Shown: positions 42,100-53,442, counted from the first letter of the stretch. The stretch: DNA of 64,000 bases from Lunularia cruciata (GCA_948567375.1 OX419755.1:69382944-69446943), one strand, 5' to 3'. Translations and numbers: made by a program. The notes: generated by a model from the sequence alone, not told the origin.

Positions 42100-44680
42100 G
42101 AGAATCAAGAGCCTCATCAAGCAATGGTTGATCAAATAGTTCAAGTAAATGTATTTTTGGATGATCTACCAAAGGGATTACCCTCTGATCATGGTATGCA
42201 CTCCAAGATTGCATTATTACCAGGGAGTACTCTAATAAGTAGACCAATCTATCGGCTCTCACCAAAGGAGTTGGACAAGTTGCAAACAACACTCATGGAA
42301 TTGTTGGAGAAGGATTTCATATGACATAGTACATCTCCTTAAGGAGCACCAATACTATTTGTTCCAAAGAAGGATGGAGGACTTCATTTTTGTATTGATT
42401 ACCATGGGCTCAATAAACAAATAGTGAAGAATGCATACCTCTTGTCTCAAATTGATGACTTGCTTGATCAATTAAGTAAAGCACAATACTTCTCTAAGTT
42501 GGATCTTTGTAGTAGCTATTGGCAAATCCTTATTGATAGGAAGGATGTGCAAAAAGACTACCTTCCACACAAGATATGTACATTTTGAGTGGAGAGTTTT
42601 GCCTTTTGGGCTCACCAATGCCCCAAAGTCTTCATGGATCAGATGCATTGGGTGTTGGATGGACTATTGGATTGGTACATAGTGGTGTTCTTGGATGCTA
42701 TCTTAATCTACAGCAAGACAGAGGCAAAACATGTGAATCACGTGGGAGAAGTCCTAAGATGACCATGACAATGGAAGTTTTATTGCAAGAAGTCAAAGTG
42801 TGCCTTTTGGCAAAAGGAAGTTACCTTCTTGGGTCACAAGATTTTGTCGGAGGGGATCAAGTTCAAAGAGGAGAAAATCAAGGCCACCATTGATTGGCCC
42901 ACTCCAAAGGATACTATTGAAGTACGGGCATATAATGGATTGGCTGGCTTTTAATGATGGTTCATCCACTATTATGCTCATGTGGCCACACCATTGATCA
43001 ATCTCTTGGGGAAGAACGTGAGCTTTCAATGGACCAACAAGCACAAAGAAGCATTCTAGAAGCTAAAACATATGGTGTCTTCAAGACCAATTCTTCAACC
43101 ATATGATCCTCAACTACCATGTGTGGTTGATTTTGATGCTTCTAAATTTGCAATTGGAGTTGTGTTGCAACAGGAATTCATAGATGGATTGCATCCCATT
43201 GCCTTTGTGTCTCATAGACTAAATACAGCGGAAAGGAATTTCTCTCCTTGGGATTGTGAACAACTAGTGATGGTATATGCCACCAAGGTATGGAAGCATT
43301 ATCTCTTTGTAAAACAAGTGGTCATGTGAATTAATCACAAGCCCTTGTCGTAGACATTACATTTGGAACACATGAAGAGTTGATATCATTGATGAAAGGA
43401 ACAACTATAGTTGTTTGACATCAAACTTGAATACAAACCCGGTTGGTTCCATGTCATCCCTAATGCACTATCATGACGACCTGATGTGAAGTCTCTTCTT
43501 CTCATCACAATGGCAATTAAGATGGTATACGTTGACTCCAAAGTCCAAATTGAGTTTCAAACAACTCTATAACAAGATCCTTTCTTTCATATGGTACGAG
43601 ATCATCTTGCAACATGTGAAAAGGAGTCCTATATGGATCCTATTCCATGAGGACTGGATCCATGTTCCAGCCAAAGTTGATCACTGACTTGTGCACCTTC
43701 AAGAAGCCCATGATTTACCAATTGTTGGTCACATGGGTGTGGACAAGACCTTGGGTACCTTCCAATGCAAATGATGGTGGCCCAACATGGCACAAGATGT
43801 TTGGGAGTTTGTATGATCATGTGAGAGCTGCCAATGCAACAAGGTCAATAACCAGAAACTAAATGTACTCCTTCAACCACTCTCCATTCCATCTACTCAT
43901 TGAGAACATGTGAGCTTAGATCTCATCACCTCCTTGCCCAAGACAAAGCAAGGTCACACAACCATTGTGGTGGTTGTGGATAAGCTTAGTAACCAACCAT
44001 TGATATCATGGATGCTCCAACCTTGGCATAAATCTACTTCAACGGTGTATTCAAGCATCATAGGATGCCGCATGTACTCATCTCTAATCATGATCCTTGC
44101 TTCACTAGAAAGTTTTGGCAAGCACTCTTCTAGATACTCGGCACCAAGCTTGCTTTGTCTATGGCCTATCATCCTCAAACTGATGGGTAAACTAAATGTG
44201 AAAATTGCACCTTGGAGGATATGCTTTGTGCCTTTGTCAATGTTCACAATACCAATTGGGATGAATGTCTTGTAGCTACAAAGTTTGCATATAATAATTC
44301 CAAATAGGCAAGCACTTGATTCTCTCCTTTCTTCCTCAATGTTGGCAAAGATCCACTTGTTGCTGATTCACTTCTTGCTCCCCCTCCATCTCATGTCCCT
44401 TGTACTTCCACTTTCTTGACTACCATATCCTAATCTCTCCAACAAGCCAAATCTCATCTCCTTATTGCCCAAAATTGTTAGAAATAATATGCAGACCACC
44501 ATCATTGTGATCCTACATTTCAAGTTGGTGATAAAATCATGCTCTTGTCTAGTAACCTAACCCTCCCACTTGATACCCAAGTCTATAAATTTGCTCCTTT
44601 TTGGATAGGACCTTTTGTGGTCATACAAATCATTTCTCCTATTGCTTATTTACTTGCCTTGCCTTGTCATATGCACATCC
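42100..44680 (+). pseudogene. D RT, RNase H and integrase
   Basis: This is fossil pol. RT shows LSPKELDKLQTTLMELLEKDFI, then DYHGLNKQIVKNAY and FSKLDLCSSYWQI (about 42230-42530), then the PFGLTNAP position near 42605. RNase H shows VDFDASKFAIGVVLQQ and FVSHRLNTAERNFSPWDCEQL (about 43120-43270). Integrase core is near 43910 (LDLITSLPKT) onward. The end adjoins the element E insertion at 44689. The RT motifs are of chromovirus type. Confidence 0.85.
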
Positions 44681-44688
44681 ACCCTATC

Positions 44689-45430
44689 TGTAATACCAAG
44701 AGCTAGCCATATGATCTAGATGTGAAATTTAGTTTGGTAACATCTAGAATGATGTTATACATGATGGTAAAAATAGATAAGATAGAGGTATCACCAAAAG
44801 AGTACTTCTACTAATAGGGCAGAAACCAAAATAGACTTGAGAACCTTAGAATCAATAGCTAGACATATGATTTAAAGATGAGAATTGGTTTGGTAACATC
44901 TGGAAGGATGTTACACATGATGGAGTAAACATATCAGAAAGAGGTATCACCAAAAGGGGACTTCTACTAATAGAGTAGGAACCGAAATATGTCTGAAATC
45001 TTTGAAGGCAATTTTGGAGGCCTAAACGGATGAATTAGGCCTTGAAAATGTGCATTTATCCCCCTCCCAAACGGAGGAAAGGCTGGCCTTCCCCTCCTCC
45101 TGCTTTGTCTCATTGAGAGCTTTCCAATGGTACCTTAGTCATGTGATTCTGAGATTCCTATAAGAAGATTCCCTAAAAGATTCCCTCCGGTCAAAGCTTG
45201 TTTGACCAACCAGATAGGACCTAGACCAGACATGTCACCCATCCAAGTAAGTAATCCAAGGGTGGAGCTTGCTGACATGTCACCTATCTGTGTCCCTAAT
45301 CCTATGGTGGAGCTTCCTTGGAAGAGATCCTCTTTGTCTATATAATAAAGAGAAGGTGCTCCTTTGAGGCATCGAATGTTTGAGTGTGCAATCTGTGTTT
45401 TCTCTCTTCTCTTGTCCTTGGAATATTACA
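44689..45430 (+). repeat. E 5' LTR
   Basis: It runs from TGTAATACCAAGAGC to GGAATATTACA. Two copies of a U3 unit start at 44703 and 44859, 156 bp apart. A TATA-like TCTATATAATAAAG lies near 45337. Confidence 0.95.
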
Positions 45431-45431
45431 A

Positions 45432-45443
45432 TGGTATCAGAGC
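45432..45443 (+). promoter_or_regulatory. E primer binding site, tRNA-Met type
   Basis: TGGTATCAGAGC lies one base after the 5' LTR and is complementary to the 3' end of plant initiator tRNA-Met. Confidence 0.92.
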
Positions 45444-45570
45444 GAGTGTTTTAGTCCAAGAGAGTGGATCACCCCTCTTGGAATAGCACGAACTACTAAA
45501 ACTGAGTAATTTGAGGTGGAGAACATAGAGTAATTGCTAGACTTATGAAGGACTTTAGAGAGCGGATGGG

Positions 45571-45997
45571 ATGGATGCACCGGGAGGACAATTTCCCGCA
45601 CCTAGCTTTCCATTCTCAAACCCATTCCACATCAAGGTTATGTACATCCAGCGTGAGCAGATGAGGGTATCGCTAGTTTATCACTTTGGTGGAGAATTCA
45701 TGGACAGAGTGATGAACTCACCAAACCCGGTGATTCTACCTATGGTGATATATGACAGAGAGTGGGATTTGACAATCTACATTCTATTATGATAATATGG
45801 ATATGAATATCCCAAATCCTCTCCCTTTCAACACTCAAGTAGAAATCCATTATGTAGTGAGACCAAAAGTGATGTTTAGAGATTTTGTGGTTAGGAATTT
45901 TGATGAGTATTATCAATGTGTGATAGCTTTTGAGGTCCCAATGGTAGTTCTGATAGTTCATGCACCTTCTAGAGTGATTATATTGACTCTGTATTGA
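45571..45997 (+). pseudogene. E leader reading frames
   Basis: Two short neighbouring frames lie between the primer site and gag. The first includes FHIKVMYIQREQMRVSL, then FGGEF, and ends VIYDREWDLTIYIL. It lines up by eye with the family-C leader frame (FRVQFYIRQKEAMRAHL ... YDVFEVILYIL). The second (45797-45997) shows FNTQVEIHYVV and may be a diverged relative of the first. No known domain is recognised. Confidence 0.45.
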
Positions 45998-46029
45998 AGT
46001 AGACATTAGCAATTGAGTGTTGCAGGAAC

Positions 46030-47190
46030 CATGGATCCGCAATTGCAAGAGTTGGTGCAAGGAATGCAAGGGATGTTGAATGAATTTTGAGAGATTAAGA
46101 TGACCATGGAGACATTACAAAGTCAAGTGCTGATCCTCAAGAACGATCAAGCCATGCAAGAAGAAGAGCCGTCTCAAAACCCAGTTATTGTGACAAAAGT
46201 ACTTGGAGAAGCACCCGTGCCTACGAACCCTATCAACGATGAAGCCACATTGCTACTCCGGATGAAGAAGACCTGCAACATTGAGCCTTACAAGGTGCAG
46301 CATACGATGGGAGTAGTGGAAAATTGGATCTCGAGAATGAATTGATATTTCCGATTGTTCTCAACAGAGATCACAGAGCATGCTGCAAGCGTGTTTGCAT
46401 GTAGGTACTTGACCGATAAAGCCCTCACATGGTATGATGCTTGGGAATGATCCATGTTGGTAGAGAGAAAGGAGGTCACATGGACAGCAATGCAAGAAGG
46501 ACTGCTGAAGAAGTTCCAATCGGTGGATTCTGTGCAGATTGGCTCAAACCTGACTATGAGGATTGAGATAAAAGAATAACGTACAAGAGTATGTAGAGGC
46601 ATTTCTAGATCTACAAGTCGCAATTACCGACATGAGTCCAGCAGAGGCTCTCGACAATTTCAAACAAGGGTTGAAAGAGCGGATTCGCCAAGAAGTCATG
46701 GTGCAAAATCCTCGCATGGTATTTGAAGCCATTGCTTGTGCGCAAAGAATAGCAAGAGCATTAGGTGGAGGTGAAGGAGTAGTTCCACCTCAACATTATT
46801 GGGCAAAAATGCCACACATGGGTGGACCAGTACCAATGGAATTGGGCAACCTTTGATTCCAGGATCAAGGAGCACGACCGCTTCAAGGGGAGCGGGGACG
46901 GGTAGAAGAACAAAGAGATGGAGTCCCATGAGGAGAAGGGACTCAAGGAGAACAACGCCGTTGTTACAATTGTGGCCATATTGGGCACATATCTACCAAC
47001 TATCGCACTTGTTTCCCAAGAGGCCCTCGGCCTTTGTACAGGCAATCTTTGAACAACATGGAGAGGCACATTGAAGAGGAGGAAGTGGAAATCACTTCAA
47101 AAAACAAAGATCACTAGTAAATGTACCTTACGGCCCTATTGGCTCAATGAGGAAGCAAAGAAGCGAGGGAAGGAAGAAGAATAATGCACA
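46030..47190 (+). pseudogene. E gag
   Basis: This is fossil gag. It has a coiled-coil-like start (MDPQLQELVQGMQGML), a capsid-type core with SPAEALDNFKQGLKERIRQE near 46635, a Gly/Arg-rich part, and a CCHC knuckle (CYNCGHIGHI) near 46960. Protease follows. Confidence 0.8.
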
Positions 47191-47215
47191 AAGATCCTGA
47201 AAGGCAACCTCACAA

Positions 47216-47520
47216 TTGATTGTTGTGAATGGAATCCTAGAAGGTAATCAAGTGAGAGTATTAATAGATCTAGGAGCAATAGAGAATTTCTTGTCTCGCT
47301 CTATTGCAATAAGATTGCGAATGGATCTAGAGAGAGATGGGAGTGAAGAAGTAGAGTTACCTAATGGGCAAACAGAGAGGATTGAATCATTACCTAGATG
47401 GGTAACCCTCTCTATAGGAGAATATTAGGAAGCAATTGAGTGGCAAGTGATACAGTTAGCTCGTTATGACACAATTTTAGGCATGCCATGGATGGAGCAG
47501 TACAACCCTATGGTGGATTG
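47216..47520 (+). pseudogene. E protease
   Basis: This is an aspartic-protease-type domain. VRVLIDLGAIENFLSRSIA has the active-site Asp in the IDxGA loop, and the conserved YDTILGMPWMEQYNP block follows. It is typical of Ty3/gypsy protease preceding RT. Confidence 0.85.
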
Positions 47521-47639
47521 GAGGAAGAAAGTAGTAAGAACCCACCAATGGTCAATCATTGGGGTTAAAGAAAAATCACACAGGCAGAAACTGTCTCTAT
47601 ATATCATAGGGACGGCAAATGTCTGTAAGACTAATAGAT

Positions 47640-49010
47640 GTTTTATGGGTCTAATAAGAGAAGTCCAGAGTGCACAACTCGATGGACAAATTCCTGAGAA
47701 ATTAAAGGATGTGGTAGATGAGTTTCAAGATATCTTTCCCGATGATCTACCCTCAAGATTATTACCAAAAAGGCAAGTAGATCACAAAATTGAGACACTC
47801 TCGGGGAATACACCTCCTTGTAAGGCTCCACATCGCCTATCACCTCATGAGTTGGAGGAGTGTAAGACTCAAATTGAGGAGATGCTATAGAAAGGGTTCA
47901 TCCAACCTAGTGTATCATCATATGGGGCCTCTGTCTTGTTTGTGAAGAAGAAGGATGGTACAATGCGCATGTGCATTGACTATCAGGGTCTCAATCAGCA
48001 AACAGTGAAGAACAAATACCCCTTACCTTGCATGGATGACCTGTTTGATCAACTCCATGGAGCAAGATACTTCACCAAACTGGACTTGCAGAGCGGTTGC
48101 AATCAAATCCAAATTGCATAGGAGGATGTGTACAAAATTGCCTTTCAAACCAAGTATGGCCACTTTGAGTATCTTGTGATGCCTTTTGGCCTCACCAATG
48201 CACCTGCCACTTTCATGAGTCTAATGAATGACATATTTCATCCATACTTGGATAAGTCTGTTATCATCTTCTTGGATGATATCTTAGTATATAGCATCAC
48301 GATGATAGAACACAAACAACATCTACAAGAGGTCTTCCAGATTCTAAGACAGAATCAATTGTACGCCAAAATCTCAAAGTGTGAGTTTGGCAAGTCTGAA
48401 GTAGACTACTTGGGGCATAGAGTAAGTGCAGAGGGCATTCAAGTATTGATAGATAAAATAGAGGTCATTCAAAAATGGAGTGCCCCAGAAGATCAGACTC
48501 AACTTAAAAGCTTCTTGGGGTTGATGGGATTCTATCGTAGATTTGTCAAGGACTTCTCCAAGGTTGCACAGCCTTTAACGGCACTGCTTGGCAAGGGGAA
48601 GAAGTGGACATGAGGAATTGCACAAGAGTTAGCCTCTCAAGAATTGAAGGCCGCCTTGCTACATGCACCAATCTTGAAGTGGTATGACCCAAAACATCCA
48701 ATCAAGTTGGCTACAGATGCATCAGGCGTAGCAATAGGAGCAGTCCTACAACAAGAGTGGCATGACGGATGGCATCCAATTGCATATTTCTCTTGAAAGT
48801 TGTTACCAATAGAGCGCAACTACCACACCACAGAATGAGAAGAGCTGGCCATTGTTCTAACAACCAAGCATTGGAAGCATTATCTGGGCAAGAAGGCATT
48901 TGTAGTGGAGACAAACCACAAACCTCTAGTCTACCTCGAGACGTAGAAGGATCTATCTCATCACCAAATTTGGTGGGTAGAGTGGTGACAACGCTTGAAC
49001 ATGACAATCA
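47640..49010 (+). pseudogene. E RT and RNase H
   Basis: This is fossil RT with [69 protein letters not shown] and the catalytic [10 protein letters not shown] (about 48265). RNase H follows at about 48700-48950. The RT motifs and later chromodomain mark it as a chromovirus. Confidence 0.92.
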
Positions 49011-49104
49011 CCTACATGGAAGGTAAGAAGCAACTTGGGCTCAATAAACAAATAGTGCCAATGGCAAACAACTTGGTGGTAGAGGTTAAGATTAACCCTA
49101 AATT

Positions 49105-50250
49105 TTGGCCAGAGATTTTGGATGCTACAAAACTGATCCACAGATTGTAGAAGCACAATCATCCAAAGGTGTCACCAGCACCCAAGGACTCACCTTTTGG
49201 GATGGCAGATTATGGATCCCAAATGTCCCAGAATTATGCACCACCATTCTAGCAAAATGTCATGATTTGGCCATTGCAGCTCATGTCGGAGTGGACAAGA
49301 CCTTGGATGCAATCAAGCGCCATTACTATTGGCCCAAGATGAGCAACAACGTGATGGACTACGTGCATAGCTGCCTACTTTGTCAACAGAACAAAGCTTC
49401 TAATCAAGCTCCTGTAGGGCTCCTTCAACCTCTCCCCACTCCTACCCAACGTTGTGAACAAGTGAGTATGAATCTTGTCTGTGAATTACCCAAGATCACC
49501 TCAGGGTTTGACTCCATCGTGGTCTTTGTGGACCGGCTCAACAAAATGATTCATGTACGCCCTACCACCAAGGAGGTGATCGCTCCACAACTAGCTCAAT
49601 TATACTTAGATGCTGTCTTTGCTCACCATGGCTTGTTTAGAGTACTCATCACCGATAGAGGCACCAAATCACCAGTTTGTTTTGGCGAACACTCTTTGGT
49701 TTCTTCAAAACCAAGTTGGCCATGTCCACAACTTACCACCTACAAATAGATGGCCAAATAGAGCGGGCTAATTGCACAATTAAAGACATGTTACGTGGCT
49801 TCACCTTAGAAGAGCAAGAGAGGTGGGACCCCCTACTCCCGTTGGTGGAATTTACTTACAACAATTCAGTGAATGCATCCACCCAGGTCACTCCGTTCTT
49901 CCTCATGTATGGTGAGCATCCCTTCACACCTTCTAGCTTGATGAAGATCCGTCCAATGGCTACCAAGGTCGATGCAGTCAACACATTTGTTTCTAGAATC
50001 CAACAAGATGTGGAGAGCGCCAAGCATAGATTACAAATTGCACAAAATTGACAAAAGCACTATACTTATGCACACCGTAGGCACATGGAGTTCAATGTTG
50101 GGGATCAAGTATGGCTATCGACAACCAACCTCACATTAGTTGGACCTCATAAGCTCAGACCTCGTTTTATTAGGCCTTTCTTGATTCTTTGTCTCATCGG
50201 CGCTATGGCCTATCACCTTGAGCTACCGCCACACATGAAGATCCATCCAA
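49105..50250 (+). pseudogene. E integrase
   Basis: It has a zinc-binding segment with HVGVDKTLDAIKRHYYWP and CLLCQQNKA, then a core with MNLVCELPKITSGFDSIVVF (the usual catalytic Asp position is altered in type) and DRGTKSP, and later NCTIKDMLRGF and FLMYGEHPFTP. The C-terminal GPHKLRPRFIRPF block leads to the chromodomain. It is broken at a few points. Confidence 0.88.
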
Positions 50251-50329
50251 TGTTCCATGTCTCCCTACTATGCAGATATGCTCCACGATCAGGCCAAGGT
50301 TATTCCACACAAGACATTCAACCTTGTCC

Positions 50330-50520
50330 GACATTCATTGATGGCATAGAGGAATATGAAATGGAGCGGATTCTCCAAAAATGCATGCGTGGTACTTGCC
50401 ATCCGCAGGTGGACTATCTAGTACAATGGAAAGGTTACCTCCTCTATGAAGCAACCTAGGAGCCCGCTGTCAATTTGGCACATGCACCGGTGTTGGTGCA
50501 AGCATTTGAGCAACAATTGC
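50330..50520 (+). pseudogene. E chromodomain
   Basis: At the end of pol the sequence reads EEYEMERILQKC, then YLVQWKGYLLYEAT, the hallmark of a chromodomain (aromatic cage residues and the W-K-G-Y core). Chromovirus integrases use it to target chromatin; that role is family knowledge. Confidence 0.88.
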
Positions 50521-50541
50521 ACAACGAGGACGTTGCGTCTT

Positions 50542-50554
50542 AAAAGGAGGGAGG
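50542..50554 (+). promoter_or_regulatory. E polypurine tract
   Basis: AAAAGGAGGGAGG lies just before the 3' LTR and is a textbook plus-strand primer tract. Confidence 0.85.
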
Positions 50555-50556
50555 TC

Positions 50557-51290
50557 TATAATACCAAGAGCTAGCCATATGATCTAGATGTGAAATTCGG
50601 TTTGGTAACATCTAGAATGATGTTATACATGATGGTAAAAACAGATAAGATAGAAGTATCACCAAAAGAGTACTTCTATTAATAGGGCAGAAACCAAAAT
50701 AGACTTGAGAACCTTAGAACCAATAGCTAGACATATGATTTAAAGGTGAGAATTGGTTTGGTAGCATCTAGAAGGATGTTACACATGATGGACTAAACAG
50801 ATCAGAAAGAGACCAAAAGGGGACTTCTACTAATATAGTAGGAACCGAAATATGCTTGAAATCTTTGAATGCAATTTCGGAGGCCTAAATGGATGAATTA
50901 GGCCTCAAAAATGTGCGTACATCCCCCCTAACGGAGGAAAGGCTAGCCTTCCCTCCTTCCTGCTTTGTCTTGTCGAGAGCTTTCCAACGGTACCTTACTC
51001 ACGTGATTCTGAGATTCCTACAGGAAGATTCCCTAAAAGATTCCCTTTGGTCAAAGCTTGTTTGACCAACCAGATAGGACCTAGACCAGACATGTCACCC
51101 ATCCAAGTAAGTAATCCAAGGGTGGAGCTTGCTGACATGTCATCTATCTGTGTCCCTAATCCTATGGTGGAGCTTCCTTGGAAGAGATCCTCTTTGTCTA
51201 TATAATAAAGAGAAGGTGCTCCTTTGGGACATCGAATGTTTGAGTGTGCAATCTGTGTTTTCTCTCTTCTCTTGTACTCGGAGTATTACA
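50557..51290 (+). repeat. E 3' LTR
   Basis: It is 734 bp long, differs from the 5' LTR at about 5% of positions by eye and has two U3 units like the 5' copy. It ends GGAGTATTACA and is followed by the target repeat CTATC. Confidence 0.95.
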
Positions 51291-51295
51291 CTATC

Positions 51296-51591
51296 TTTCA
51301 TATTTCCAAGTTGAAGCCCTTTGTTCCTAATCCATCTTTTTTTCACTCTTGTGTCCAACCTCTTCTTCTTCCCATCCTTATCAATGATCATGAAGAATAT
51401 GAAGTTGATCGTATCCTTATGCGTTGCTATATTCAACAAGGCCGCTAACAACATATGGAGTAAAAGGTCCTTTGGAAAGGGTATGCCCTTCATGATGCCA
51501 CATGGGAACCTCTTTCTCATCTCTAAAATGCACAAATAGCCATCCAGGAGTTTGAAGCTTCAATGGCAACGAGGACGTCACCAACTAGCAA
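51296..51591 (+). pseudogene. D integrase C-terminus and chromodomain, right of E
   Basis: The sequence resumes element D after the CTATC repeat. SKLKPFVPNPSFFHS belongs to the integrase C-terminal domain, and NDHEEYEVDRILMRC starts a chromodomain; LWKGYALHDATWEPL in the same region is its core. This shows D is a chromovirus. Confidence 0.82.
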
Positions 51592-51601
51592 TGGGGGAAT
51601 A
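51592..51601 (+). promoter_or_regulatory. D polypurine tract
   Basis: TGGGGGAATA directly precedes the D 3' LTR. Confidence 0.75.
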
Positions 51602-52014
51602 TGTAACAATATGGAGTTTAGCAACAAAGTTAGCTAAGGCTAATGAAGAAATGAATAGGAAAAATTAGCTTAGAATATTCTAGAAGTATCTAGGAAGCTT
51701 TTTGGGAAGCTTCTTGACTAACTTAGCTTGCACTCCAAGTAAGTAACTTCTAGAAGCTTCTAACTAGCTTAGCTTGCAAGCCAAGTAGGTGGCTTCTAGA
51801 AGGAAACTTCTTGGGAAGCTTCTTGGTTAACTTGGCTTGCATTCCAAGAAAGTGGCTCAAGGAAGCTTCTTGAGAAGCTTCTTAAGAGCCTTGTATGCTC
51901 CCTATAAATACTAGAACCAAAGGTCATACTAGGAATTTGGAGTTTTCACACATTCAAGTGTCCCAATATGATCTTCCATTCTCCTATTTCTCTCCTTAGT
52001 CTTGGTCTTTTACA
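51602..52014 (+). repeat. D 3' LTR
   Basis: It is 413 bp long, TGTAACAATATGGAG to CTTGGTCTTTTACA, and is followed by ATAAC, a near repeat of ATTAC before the 5' LTR. A TATA-like CCTATAAATAC lies near 51901. A perfect three-module heat-shock-element match lies at 51747-51761. Confidence 0.93.
51747..51761 (+). promoter_or_regulatory. Heat-shock-element-like site in D 3' LTR
   Basis: CTTCTAGAAGCTTCT consists of three contiguous inverted 5-bp modules nTTCn-nGAAn-nTTCn, the consensus bound by heat shock factors. Further GAAGCTTC pairs follow to about 51885. It lies upstream of the TATA-like box in U3. Confidence 0.55.
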
Positions 52015-52100
52015 ATAACAATCCTAAGTTGGGACTTCCCATATATGGATTCCCACCTTAGGGTTCCCATAGATAGGTTCTTGCCTTTTGCTCCATGACA
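52015..52100 (-). repeat. Element B right LTR-like end, part right of element D
   Basis: AACAATCCTAAGTTGGGACTT and GGATTCCCACC match the left end of B at 17287-17350. In element orientation it starts TGTCATGGAGCAAAAGG at 52100. Confidence 0.5.
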
Positions 52101-52740
52101 CTAATCTAGAATATAATAGGCTTTGTTCTAATGAATCAAGGTTTATGAATTATTCTTAGGATATCTCTAAAGAAGAACATGACACATGTTACTAAACTCT
52201 CTCTAAAAGCCTCCTTTTACACTTTCTTTCTCTACTTGTTTACCTTTTTCAACATTTATCTTCCTAAAATTTCCTTTTATCTCTTTTCTTAATTTTCCAA
52301 AACTTGATTTTCTAAATCTTGATGATAATTTCCTTAATCTTGATGATGATTCTTTTATCTTTATACCATTACTTATAGATATTTATAGAAACCACAAAAA
52401 TCTATATTATATTCATATTTTCAAAAGTTTTACAAACCTACAAACTTCATTACAAAAGAGTATTTGTTATTCTAAAGTTATTCATTGCTTTATTTATGTC
52501 TAAAGTCTTAAATTATGAGAAGTATACCAATTAAAAGATGACATTCAATTACAAATAGTACTATGATATCAAGTATTTGAATGTAAGACATATTTCATAC
52601 AAATTGGTCTATTTAAAACTTTTTTTATTTTGTCAAGGCTTCTCAAATCCGCACTTAATTTTAGAGAACTTTCTACTATAAAATTTGCCATTGTGGTGTT
52701 GTTTTGCTCTTTTGGGAGTGGTTTATGCTCAAGCATTTAA
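52101..52740. other. AT-rich sequence without recognised features
   Basis: This stretch is very AT-rich with short words repeated (CTTGATGAT near 52320-52350), and has no plausible coding frame and no match to the other repeats of the window. Confidence 0.5.
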
Positions 52741-52761
52741 AGAGTTTAAAGGGTGCCTCTC

Positions 52762-53442
52762 TTAGGATTTTTTCTCTTCCAAGTCACTACTATTGGAGGA
52801 TATATCATAAGGGTTGTTTGCTCCAATATCCACTTTATAGCATTCTAAATAGTTCACTTGGATTGATTGGTTCAAGTCTTCCAAGGAAGAGGAAGATGAA
52901 TCCTTGGATTGACCTTTATCTTCAGACAAAGTAGTTGTCTTGAGGTGAGTAACCTTCATCCAACCAATTGTCCTCAACCAATTGTCCTCAAATTCAATAT
53001 CTTTGAACCTCAATTTATGTTGATGCCAATTCATTACAACTCGTGCATTGTACAACCATAGTCTGCCAATCAATAAGGGATAACCAGTTTTGGTCATTGG
53101 CATGAGTACAATATAATTCAATTTGAAAGGCACTCCTTTAATGATGGTCATTATTTTGGACAATAGCCCCAAAGGTTGGCATCTTGATTGATCCATGAAC
53201 TTCAAGATTCGTGGTGTAGGTTCAAAGGTATAGTATCCCACCTTGTAGGCAATATCTTCCATCATTATATTCAAACTTGAACCCAAGTCAATGGGTATGG
53301 ATGTATTTATACATCCAACTATTTTCACATCTGCCTCCAGAGATCCCAAGTCTTCTTGTTCAATTTGATAAATAGTGGGTAGGTCCTTCTTGATAACTTT
53401 ATGTACTCGCTTCAAAGTCGAGCTCAATTTTTTCTTATACAA
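52762..53442 (-). pseudogene. Element G aspartic protease region
   Basis: A 226-residue frame on the - strand contains IPIDLGSSLNIMMEDIAYKV, MDQSRCQPLGLLSKIM and TGYPLLIGRLWLYNARVVMN. These are the active-site loop, the flap-side strand and the LLGRPWL-type block of Ty3/gypsy proteases. It also has a Ser/Glu-rich tail (DSSSSSLEDLNQSIQ). The length is like the gag-to-RT connecting part of non-chromovirus plant elements. Confidence 0.8.

Larger units (their letters stand above)
44689..51290 (+). mobile_element. Element E: chromovirus-type Ty3/gypsy copy
   Basis: LTRs of 742 and 734 bp differ by about 5% by eye, giving an age between D and C. The perfect 5-bp duplication CTATC flanks it (44684-44688 and 51291-51295). 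A Met-type primer site, leader frame, gag, protease, RT, RNase H, integrase, chromodomain and purine tract are all present. It lies within the integrase C-terminal part of D. It is broken at roughly ten points. Confidence 0.97.
39171..52014 (+). mobile_element. Element D: chromovirus-type Ty3/gypsy relic
   Basis: LTRs of 415 and 413 bp at 39171 and 51602 differ by roughly 10% by eye, so this is an old insertion. ATTAC and ATAAC flank it, a 5-bp duplication with one change. A Met-type primer site follows the 5' LTR. It encodes a leader frame, gag, protease, RT, RNase H, integrase and a chromodomain. A - strand solo E LTR sits in gag and the complete element E sits near the integrase C-terminus. 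It lies inside the right LTR of B. It is broken at many points, well over ten. Confidence 0.93.
17267..52100 (-). mobile_element. Element B: large, very old Ty3/gypsy relic, host for later insertions
   Basis: Reading on the - strand from the right, there is an LTR-like end, leader, gag with zinc knuckles, protease, RT, RNase H, integrase and then about 5.7 kb of further coding-like sequence before the left LTR-like end. Similar LTR-like words (AATCCTAAGTTGGGACTT and neighbours) occur at both ends; the right one is split by element D. Nested inside are a solo D LTR, C2, a solo E LTR and D with its own insertions. Net length without these is about 13 kb. It is decayed throughout, with many tens of breaks. 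The RT block resembles family C and lacks chromovirus features. Exact borders are uncertain by tens of bases. Confidence 0.7.

Noticed and set aside
52101-52740. Host promoter or matrix-attachment region in AT-rich DNA
   Set aside because: AT richness alone does not support this and no gene adjoins it.
52762-53442. Host aspartic protease gene (DDI1-like)
   Set aside because: The active-site and LLIGRLWL blocks are of Ty3/gypsy type and gag-like fragments lie upstream on the same strand.
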